Below, in pieces: positions 17,103-25,000 of a DNA stretch of 25,000 nt; position 1 is the stretch's first letter, and every line of letters begins with the position of its first letter. Both the position numbers and the translations under genes were made by a program. The notes beneath the pieces were generated by a model. It had not been told where the DNA came from. It worked only from the letters and a program-made list of their open reading frames with translations, and made no database searches. Source of the DNA: Theodoxus fluviatilis (taxonomy: Eukaryota > Mollusca > Gastropoda > Cycloneritida > Neritidae); assembly GCA_034096865.1 (NCBI GenBank), contig JAWQFJ010012347.1:1-25000 (forward strand), written 5' to 3'.

Positions 17103-19113
17103 TGTCGCTGGAAGCGACGAAAGGGTGAGATAGAAATTCGTAAATGTGCACAACCGCTAAAAGATAACCTTCTTGGCTTGGGGGGTTAACGGGAGGTCTG
17201 GGTGTCCTCTGGAATGCGGGCTAGCGGCGGGCTAGTGACGTCATGTGTCAATCAACTAGTTTGAAATTTAAGTACGTGATTGGTCAGAGTCAATCTCGTG
17301 GCATCTTGTCTTCTAAGAATTTCTGCACTGGGGAAGCGTGAATCAGATTCACGGCGTCGTTTGGACGGGTCGGACGGTAGGAGCATTGGGCTCTGATTCC
17401 TTTCACCACACGGGTGGTAAAAGGGAGATTTCTCGCCTCTAAGACTTCCTAGTCTGCTTTGGGAGAAATGTTCTGTGTGAACAATTGACGAGAAGATTCC
17501 TGTGTCTTCAATTCTTCGCCACTGGGACTGGTCTGGTCGGCTGTGGGAAGAAAAGTTCTGTGTGAACTGTTCGTCAAGAAGATTGCCGTATCTTCGCCAG
17601 TCGCCAATGGGAGTCTGGGAGGACTAGCCTTGGGATAAAGAGTTCTTTCGCTAGAACTGGAGTGGAGTTGCTTGTCATGAATCAAGAACACGGCCTGATT
17701 GAAAATCTGTCTGAGGCTGAAATGGATTTGAACTTGAGGTGATTTGAATTGAAATGAATTGGGATTAGAGTTGAATTGGATTTGGAACTGAACTGTGAAC
17801 GCTGGCACTTCGTTGGCTGCTGCCGCGAGTACGTGCATAGCCCTTGTCTGCATGTTATGCAGTGGAGACATTACGGAGAGCGACCTGGTTCGCGCGTCGA
17901 ACGCTGCACTCCGTAGTGGTCTGGAGATTGGAGTTTGGAGTTGAGGCGGCTGCTTGGTGCGGTCTTTCCTGCCGGTGGGCGAGCGTGGAGGCGGCGTCCT
18001 GACTATCCCTCAACGGTGGAGGCACTGGGGTGCCGGAGCGTTGCCGCTACAGAGGACTGCACCAGGAGGTGCGCCCACGACAACGTTTCTACGACAGTAA
18101 CTCGACCAGGAGGCCGAGGACTGCTACTCACGGGAGTAGGACAGCTTGGAGGCTGGACTTAAGGGCATTCTTCGAGTAGGAAGTGATGCGTGTATGTGGT
18201 GACTTGTGTGATCGGTGTTCGTTGGATTGTATTCTGACTCAGGAGGAGGAACTGTACGGTAAGGTGCAAAACCTCTGTCCTTTCTATCATCGCGATTTAC
18301 TCTCGTTTGGGACACTCTGGGAGTTTGGACTCGTGTGACGAGGGTGGAAGAAATGCGTTGGGGACGCTGGACTGGTTTGAACTGTACTTGCTGGTATTGG
18401 GTGACGTCACTGCTTGGAGAGACGACGTCAGCACAAGGGGTATATACTAGGGGGGTTCGGGCTATGGACTTTAAGAGTGACTTTGGCTACTAGGGGTATT
18501 CGCTGGGGGGGAAAGGGGGTCTTTCCAGGAACGGTGGTGTTTTTCTCAGTTGGACTGAGGGGAGATGAATTTTTCTAACGTTTCACGTTAGGGGGTCCTG
18601 TGGAGGACGGGTGACATTTCTACTTGTGTGAGAAGTGGACCTTTTGGGGAGAATTTCAGGTGAAGTTCTGGTGGTTGTTCTTGTGATAGAACGTGGTTAG
18701 AGTTGGCGGTAATTTGGTGTTGTTTTGCATTTGTATGCGACAACGCTCGCGCGAATCTATTTCGCTCTAGCGTTGTTAACCATCGTTGTTTGGTTTTCTC
18801 GCTTGTGACTTTGTTGACATTTCACCACCTTGTTGACATTGCTTGCCGGCGCTGCCATCCACGCTCGAGTAAGTTGCTACTCTCGAGCGTGTTGTATTAA
18901 ATTTGTTTGTTTATTCTTATCCCTGCTCAGTGTCTTTTATGGTTGTTGTTTGTATTTATTTTCCATTTATACAGTGCCTCCCAAGCTATGATGGTAGGGT
19001 TTAGTTTGTAAACCCCTTCTAGTTGTAACTCTCCATCGAGTAATTGGTTTATTTCTTCGGGGGAGAGGCCAAACATCTAGAGTAACCCACGCAAAGTGCG
19101 CGAAGCCGCGACA
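17103..19113 (+). mobile_element. Solo LTR B, 2,011 bp, inserted in the 34-bp minisatellite
   Basis: Begins TGTCGCTGGAAGCGAC and ends GCGACA (6-bp terminal inverted repeat) with GGAAT on both sides. It has no long frame and no internal LTR pair. It shares its termini and about 200 bp of its right end with solo LTR A (ATTAAA, TTTGTTTATT, CAGTGTCTTTTAT, GTTTAGTTTGTAAAC), but the middle parts are hard to align by eye, so the two are diverged relatives. A TATA-like GGTATATACTA lies near 18439. Two hairpins precede ATTAAA: ACAACGCT/AGCGTTGT at 18740-18776 and ACGCTCGAG/CTCGAGCGT at 18861-18890. Confidence 0.84.
18896..18901 (+). promoter_or_regulatory. Putative polyadenylation signal ATTAAA of solo LTR B
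   Basis: ATTAAA immediately follows a perfect 9-bp hairpin (18861-18890) and precedes TTTGTTTGTTTATT. The same arrangement of hexamer and T-rich tract is found at 4658 in solo LTR A, which argues for conserved function. Confidence 0.5.
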
Positions 19114-19233
19114 GGAATACCAGACAAGGGTGGAGAAGGGTGGAACAGGAATACCAGAAAAGGGTGGAGAAGGGTGGAACAGGAATACCAGACAGTGGCG
19201 GAGAAAGGTCGAACAGGAATACCAGACAGTGGC
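19114..19233. repeat. 34-bp minisatellite, locus 2, right part
   Basis: About 3.5 copies of the same unit and orientation as 16691-17102, beginning at the GGAAT target duplication. It is the continuation of the array interrupted by the solo LTR. Confidence 0.93.
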
Positions 19234-19511
19234 GCTACAAGGAACTATGAGTTACCCTTTTTGTGCTCAAATCTGCATTCTGCACTGGTCACAGCCATTC
19301 GTTTTGTGAGCATCGGACTCGTGATGGATTTTCTGGAGCTGTTGTGAAGTCTAGGATGGCTGATGATCTGCAGCCTGTTTTTCCTTTAGAGAAAACGTCT
19401 TTTTATTGACAAATATTATGACATCAAATTTAACATGATAGTTATCTTTGGGTAGGATTGTGCATTAGTTTACCTTGGTCTTAGAGGATGAAGAGTTACG
19501 TGTTGACCTAC

Positions 19512-19697
19512 CAGTGTCTCTGTAGTGAAGAAACCGCTAGATGTCCTCCCACCGTCGATGTATGAAATGCCATTCTCAAACAGGTCCAGGAAGTCATCCT
19601 CTTCGTCCCCCATCTCCACACGAATTGTCCGACTGTCAGCGCCAAGGAGATTACGAAGATTCACCGCATGGATGGCTGAACATGCTATCTTGTCAAG
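19512..19697 (-). CDS. FLII: FLII exon b: end of gelsolin-like repeat 1
   Basis: 186 nt, 62 codons, phase 0 at both ends. The acceptor is GTTCTTCTTCAG and the donor is CTG|GTAGGT. The peptide starts [20 protein letters not shown], continues with an acidic stretch ([11 protein letters not shown]) and ends with [18 protein letters not shown]. The A-I-H-A-V-N-L-R-N block and the I-S-Y-I-x-G-G-R-T-x-S-G-F block are strong signatures of FLII repeat 1, covering its long helix and final strand. Gelsolin and villin differ clearly at both blocks, so the family call is firm. The exon sits between a 1.35-kb intron upstream and a 9.4-kb intron downstream that is loaded with LTR elements. Confidence 0.93.
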
Positions 19698-20443
19698 CTG
19701 AAGAAGAACATATCACACATTTCTCTGAATCCACACCTGTTCATCACGCCCAATCCAGACGGCTCCTCATCCAGTTCCCCCCACTGCTCAGCTTCCAGTC
19801 ATCCTCTTCACCAGTGCAATGCCAGGGTACTCTAGCATGAAGAGCCAGGTCCAGCAATGCTTACCTAACTTATGAGCCTCCATCAAACATCTCACAACTT
19901 GCGTGTGTAGTTTTGGAGTGTGAGTACAGAAGTAGAATTTTGCAACCTTGCACTGCTTCTGAACATGCAGACAATTTGTTCTGTCATCCATCTCTATGGA
20001 GTTAAAAAAAATATTTAAACCTAAAAATAATAGAGCTGTTGAGCAGAATCTGGCTGACCTACTGAGCTGAAGCCTGCAAACTTAAGACTGCAGGGATACT
20101 GTTACTCCAGATAGGGAGGAAGTCGGTAAACTTTGCAAAGTGGGTTACATCACAGCCACAGCCTCTACATGGACAGCCAGGAGAAAGATGCAGCATACTT
20201 TACAATGCATACATGTCCGAAGGAAAGTGAACTGGTTGTGTTTGGTACTGCCTAGCTGGCTTCCATGCCCCAACCTCACCCTCGCCCCTGGCCCTGCTGC
20301 TTCCTCTCCTCTTTTCATCCTCAGCTTTTTGCTCTAAATTTCGGGCTCAGGTGACGTGAAGCGAGGCTGGGGTGTGTTGTGTGCACTAGCATCATGCAAG
20401 ATCTTGCCAGGAATAGGTCGGTGTCAACACGTGTCAACAAGAT
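19698..20443. other. FLII intron between exons a and b, unique part
   Basis: No exon, RNA gene or repeat family recognised. Short open frames on both strands have no domain. Confidence 0.5.
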
Positions 20444-20778
20444 GAAAGCAGATGTGAAGGCAGTTCAATGTGAAAGCAGATGTGAAGGCAGTTCAATGTG
20501 AAAGTAGATGTGAAGGCAGTTCAATGTGAAAGCAGATGTGAAGGTAGTTCAATGTGACAGCAGATGTGAAGGCAGTTCAATGTGAAAGCAGATGTGAAGG
20601 CAGTTCAATGTGAAAGCAGATGTGAAGGCAGTTCAATGTGAAAGCAGATGTGAAGGCAGTTCAATGTGAAAGCAGATGTGAAGGCAGTTCAATGTGAAAG
20701 CAGATGTGAAGGCAGTTCAATGTGAAAGCAGATGTGAAGGCAGTTCAATGTGAAAGCAGATGTGAAGGCAGTTCAATG
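20444..20778. repeat. 28-bp minisatellite, 12 copies
   Basis: The unit is GAAAGCAGATGTGAAGGCAG plus TTCAATGT. Twelve copies are almost identical, with single changes such as AAAGTAGATG, AAGGTAGTTC and GACAGCAG in copies 3 to 5. The high identity implies recent expansion. It lies in the 1.35-kb FLII intron. Confidence 0.97.
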
Positions 20779-21050
20779 CCTATGCCAAGCAAGACCTTGT
20801 GTCTATGCAATACGACCCTGATGCTCCTCACATGGTTGATAAATTGACAACAGTGCATTTGACTAGAAAAGCCAGTCAGCCTACAGCTTTCCATGACAAC
20901 CAGGGTGACATGGGAAAACTGGCCAGGGTGCTGTACACTGTTCAGATACATTCCGCATGAGGCAATTAACTGACCAACCTCAGTTCCCACTTGAAGGTCT
21001 GTAGAACCCTGTAGTCCAGGAAGTCAGCCTGTCCAAGCTACTGCACTTAC

Positions 21051-21163
21051 TGTAGCGTTAGAGCCGATGAGGTACCAGATCTTCCAGCTCAGCGAGTTTG
21101 TCTCGTCGATGAAGGTCTTGAGAATGATGTAGCAGTCGCCCCTGTAGAAGTGTCCCACCAGAC
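21051..21163 (-). CDS. FLII: FLII exon a: start of gelsolin-like repeat 1
   Basis: 113 nt: two bases completing a split codon, then 37 codons. The acceptor is a pyrimidine-rich tract ending in TGTGCAG, and the donor is ACA|GTAAGT. The peptide contains GHFYRGDCYIILKTF followed by SLSWKIWYLIGSNAT, the characteristic gelsolin-repeat core strand (G-D-C-Y-I-I-L-K) and the W-I-G strand. It closely matches the FLII version of this repeat rather than gelsolin or villin, notably in GDCYIILKTF. The Gly-Asp of the GDCY motif corresponds to a calcium-coordinating position in gelsolin repeats (family knowledge). The last residues NAT join onto LDK of the next exon, which recreates the usual ATLDK stretch of FLII. 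The preceding exon is not in the window. Confidence 0.9.
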
Positions 21164-21700
21164 CTGCACAGGAGGAGCGGATGTGATGAGAACACCACAC
21201 TATCTTCTGTCGTAATTATGATAACATGTGCATATTTTCTCAACCCCCCCCCCCCCCTTACCCAAGATGAAAACAACAGTTTAGGGTCAGTCAGGTCACC
21301 ATGACTACACCATCTCTCAGAATTTGCCCTATTTCCCTGCAGGCAAAAACCTGGATTAATTAATGTGAAATTAATTAATGCTATGTCATTTCTTGAAGCT
21401 ATTTACATTCCACCATCGCTTAACCTCCTTACAAAATCATAAGTAATTAATCGTGTACATTTGCCCTCATGAATCTTACACAGGCCAACAGGAGCGTGCT
21501 AAAATGTCAGACTTCAGGAAGACTTTCACATTTGGGCTGCATATACCTGGTCAGTGCCCTCTATCCCTGGTGTGTAGAATTGTTTAAAAAAACAAAAAGT
21601 GATAAATTGTTTCATAAAAATTTGAAATACATGTGCCAAAGAGCTTTTCTTCCTGATATTCACAACTAAAACCCTCTAGTGTCAATGAACAAAATAATTC
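21164..21700. other. FLII intron upstream of exon a, with a C14 homopolymer
   Basis: No exon found. A run of 14 C (21244-21257) gives a G14 tract on the FLII sense strand about 80 nt before the exon a acceptor. AATTAATTAATG occurs twice near 21355-21382. A GT-containing site near 21258 could be mistaken for a donor, but the sequence before it does not match FLII. Confidence 0.55.
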
Positions 21701-24673
21701 AGATCTATCCCATACAGGCCATGGAGTTGATGAAGATCTATCCCAAACAGGCCATGGAGTTGATGAGATCTATCCCATACAGGCCATGTAGTTGATCAAG
21801 ATATATCCCATACAGGCCATGTAGTTGATGAGATCTAACGCATACAGGCCATGGAGTTGATGAGATCTATCTCATACAGGCCATGGAGTTGATGAAGATC
21901 TATCCCATACAGGCCATGGAGTTGATGAAGATCTATCCCATACAGGCCATGGAGTTGATCAAGATATATCCCATACAGGCCATGTAGTTGATCAAGATCT
22001 ATCCAATACAGGCCATGGAGTTGATCAAGATCTATCCCATACAGGCCATGGAGTTGATGAGATCTATCCCATACAGGCCATGTAGTTGATCAAGATCTAT
22101 CCAATACAGGCCATGGAGTTGATCAAGATCTATCCCATACAGGCCATGGAGTTGATGAGATCTAACCCATACAGGCCATGGAGTTGGTGAGATCTAACCC
22201 ATACAGGCCATGGAGTTGATGAGATCTATCCCATACAGGCCATGGAGTTGATGAGATCTAACCCATACAGGCCATGTAGTTGATGAGATCTAACCCATAC
22301 AGGCCATGGAGTTGATGAGATCTAACCCATACAGGCCATGGAGTTGATGAGATCTATCCCATACAGGCCATGTAGTTGATGAGATCTATCCCATACAGGC
22401 CATGGAGTTGATGAGATCTATCCCATACAGGCCATGGAGTTGATGAGATCTATCCCATACAGGCCATGTAGTTGATCAAGATCTATCCAATACAGGCCAT
22501 GGAGTTGATCAAGATCTATCCCATACAGGCCATGGAGTTGATGAGATCTATCCCATACAGGCCATGTAGTTGATCAAGATCTATCCCATACAGGCCATGT
22601 AGTTGATGAGATCTATCCCATACAGGCCATGGAGTTGATGAGATCTAACCCATACAGGCCATGTAGTTGATGAAGATCTATCCCATACAGGCCATGTAGT
22701 TGATGAAGATCTATCCCATACAGGCCATGGTGTTGATCAAGATCTATCCCATACAGGCCATGGAGTTGATCAAGATCTATCCCATACAGGCCATGTAGTT
22801 GATGAGATCTATCCCATACAGGCCATGGAGTTGATGAGATCTAACCCATACAGGAAATGTAGTTGATGAGATCTATCCCATACAGGCCATGTAGTTGATG
22901 AGATCTAACCCATACAGGCCATGTAGTTGATGAGATCTAACCCATACAGGCCATGTAGTTGATGAAGATCTATCCCATACAGGCCATGGAGTTGATGAGA
23001 TCTATCCCATACAGGCCATGGAGTTGATGAGATCTATCCCATACAGGCCAGGTAGTTGATGAGATCTATCCCATACAGGCCATGGAGTTGATGAGATCTA
23101 TCCCATACAGGCCATGTAGTTGATCAAGATATATCCCAAACAGGCCATGTAGTTGATGCAGATCTATCCCATACAGGCCACGGAGTTGATGAGATCTATC
23201 CCATACAGGCCATGGAGTTGATCAAGATCTATCCCATACAGGCCATGTAGTTGATGAGATCTATCCCATACAGGCCATGGAGTTGATGAGATCTATCCCA
23301 TACATGCCATGGAGTTGATGAGATCTATCCCATACAGGCCATGTAGTTGATCAAGATATATCCCAAACAGGCCATGTAGTTGATGAAGATCTATCCCATA
23401 CAGGCCACGGAGTTGATGAGATCTATCCCATACAGGCCATGGAGTTGATCAAGATCTATCCCATACAGGCCATGTAGTTGATGAGATCTATCCCATACAG
23501 GCCATGGAGTTGATGAGATCTATCCCAAACAGGCCATGGAGTTGATGAGATCTATCCCATACAGGCCATGGAGTTGATCAAGATCTATCCCATACATGCC
23601 ATGTAGTTGATCAAGATGTATCCCATACAGGCCATGTAGTTGATGAGATCTAACCCATACAGGCCATGTAGTTGATGAGATCTAACCCATATACAGGCCA
23701 TGTAGTTGATGAAGATCTATCCCATACAGGCCATGGAGTTGATGAGATCTATCCCATACAGGCCATGGAGTTGATGAGATATATCCCATACAGGCCATGT
23801 AGTTGATCAAGATATATCCCAAACAGGCCATGTAGTTTATGAGATCTATCCCATACAGGCCATGGAGTTGATCAAGATCTATCCCATACAGGCCATGGAG
23901 TTGATGAGATCTATCCCATACAGGCCATGGAGTTGATGAGATCTATCTCATACAGGCCATGGAGTTGATCAAGATCTATCCCATACAGGCCATGTAGTTG
24001 ATGAAGATCTATCCCATACAGGCCATGTAGTTGATGAGATCTATCCCATACAGGCCATGGAGTTGATGAGATCTATCCCATACAGGCCATGGAGTTGATG
24101 AGATCTATCCCATACAGGCCATGTAGTTGATGAGATCTATCCCATACAGGCCATGGAGTTGATGAGATCTATCCCATACAGGCCATGTAGTTGATGAGAT
24201 CTATCCCATACAGGCTATGTAGTTGATGAGATCTAACCCATACAGGCCATGGAGTTGATGAGATCTAATCCATACAGGCCATGTAGTTGATGAGATCTAA
24301 CCCATACAGGCCATGGAGTTGATCAAGATCTATCCCATACAGGCCATGTAGTTGATGAAGATCTATCCCATACAGGCCATGGAGTTGATGAGATCTAACC
24401 CATTCAGGCCATGGAGTTGATGAGATCTATCCCATACAGGCCATGGAGTTGATGAGATCTATCCCATACAGGCCATGTAGTTGATGAGATCTAACGCATA
24501 CAGGCCATGGAGTTGATGAGATCTATCCCATACAGGCCATGGAGTTGATGAGATCTATCCCAAACAGGCCATGTAGTTGATCAAGATCTATCCCATACAG
24601 GAAATGTAGTTGACGAGATCTAACCCATACAGGCCATGTAGTTGATGAGATCTAACCCATACAGGCCATGTAG
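21701..24673. repeat. Satellite array of about 92 copies of a 32/33-bp unit
   Basis: The consensus unit is AGATCTATCCCATACAGGCC followed by ATGGAGTTGATG. Three positions vary in a two-state manner: GGAG or GTAG; GATGAG, GATGAAG or GATCAAG; and CTATCCC or CTAACCC. AGATCT is present in most units, TGATCA in the GATCAAG type, and CCATGG in the GGAG type. The unit contains stop codons in several phases, so it is non-coding. It lies in the FLII intron upstream of exon a. Confidence 0.98.
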
Positions 24674-25000
24674 TCAAAGATTATAGGTTACACAAAGATA
24701 GCTCATGCCGACCTTTTGCTCTTAAAAGTTACAAGACGCTCGGAACGCAGCGCCCCAAGCGGCCAGGACTATGGGGAAGTAATCACACTGCTTAGATACA
24801 TGTAAAAAGTGCTTGTTTGTCGACGCGTTTCTGATGCATTCCGATCATGTTTGTGAATACATTTACGGTGTAATGTGTAATAAAATGATTTGCTGCAATA
24901 ATGGGGGTGTTTTGGCTTTGTTTTTTGTAGCAGGCGTTGTGAAATCAAAATATTTGGTTCATAGAAATGGATGCTTCTGCGCATGCGCGTGAGCCTGTAG
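24674..25000. other. Unannotated sequence right of the satellite
   Basis: No FLII exon and no domain-bearing frame. An AATAAA (24879-24884, plus strand) and a TTTTTTGTAG acceptor-like run near 24921 are present but have no supporting gene structure. The region presumably belongs to the same FLII intron. Confidence 0.4.

Larger units (their letters stand above)
1266..21163 (-). other. FLII: flightless-1 (FLII) homologue, partial gene: four internal exons
   Basis: The gene model is the join of 21051-21163, 19512-19697, 10055-10111 and 1266-1381 read on the minus strand. Junction phases agree throughout (incoming phase with two bases to complete a codon, then 0, 0, 0, leaving two bases at the end). 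The introns are 1,353, 9,400 and 8,673 bp, all GT-AG. The joined 157 codons follow the known FLII order of gelsolin-like repeat 1 and the start of repeat 2 without gaps; the distance from the SGF motif to the VPL motif is 25 residues, the same as I recall for human FLII. FLII is an actin-binding, leucine-rich-repeat plus gelsolin protein that acts in cytoskeletal remodelling and as a transcriptional co-regulator. The exons for the leucine-rich repeats should lie beyond position 25000 and the later gelsolin repeats before position 1. No stop or frame break is seen, so the gene appears intact where visible. Confidence 0.9.

Noticed and set aside
21230..21300. Possible FLII exon ending at CTTGG|GTAAGG upstream of exon a
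   Set aside because: The phase fits, but the encoded residues (KTVVFIL) do not match the FLII segment expected before GHFYRGD. The donor-like site is a by-product of the G14 run.
21701..24673. CRISPR array (regular repeats of about 32 bp)
   Set aside because: There are no unique spacers; the repeats are head-to-tail with shared variants, and the genome is eukaryotic.
24769..25000. Minus-strand 71-codon frame and plus-strand AATAAA as evidence of another gene
   Set aside because: No domain, no splice structure and no promoter context; the signal is expected by chance in AT-rich intron sequence.

Overview
This window is eukaryotic, animal DNA. No prokaryotic gene organisation is present. The only host gene I can identify is a part of a flightless-1 (FLII) homologue on the minus strand. 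Four internal exons are readable: 21051-21163, 19512-19697, 10055-10111 and 1266-1381, in transcription order. All four have GT-AG junctions and matching phases, and they encode most of the first two gelsolin-like repeats. The 5' exons (leucine-rich repeats) and the remaining gelsolin repeats lie outside the window. The host is an invertebrate, with a mollusc as my best guess from the style of the intronic repeats and LTR elements. That guess is weak.

Everything else is intron, swollen by tandem repeats and LTR insertions. Left to right: a (GGAT)n microsatellite (424-512); a 15-bp minisatellite (761-1219); exon 1266-1381; a TG-rich array (1404-9375) split by a 2.7-kb solo LTR (2135-4863, target duplication ATGTG); an imperfect palindrome whose arms both carry a histone-mRNA-type 3' stem-loop (9522-9776); exon 10055-10111; a 34-bp minisatellite (10297-10565); a 5.4-kb LTR retrotransposon (10701-16142, target duplication GTGGC, LTRs about 99.5% identical apart from two indels); the 34-bp minisatellite again in inverse orientation (16691-17102 and 19114-19233), split by a second solo LTR (17103-19113, target duplication GGAAT); exon 19512-19697; a 28-bp minisatellite (20444-20778); exon 21051-21163; and a 3-kb satellite of about 32-bp units (21701-24673).

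The 5.4-kb element is the most unusual item. It has LTRs, a candidate primer binding site and a polypurine tract, but no protease, reverse transcriptase, RNase H or integrase that I can see. Its Gag-like frame goes straight from a charged coiled coil to two CCHC zinc knuckles with no recognisable capsid domain. A second, repeat-rich frame follows. It looks like a young, non-autonomous element that needs a partner.

Removing the two solo LTRs, the 5.4-kb element and the TG array would shrink the 8.7-kb and 9.4-kb FLII introns to roughly 0.7 kb and 1.9 kb. All three LTR-derived insertions lie antisense to FLII. The very long open frames in the TG array (up to about 1,450 codons in all three forward frames) are artefacts of a repeat that contains no stop trinucleotides.
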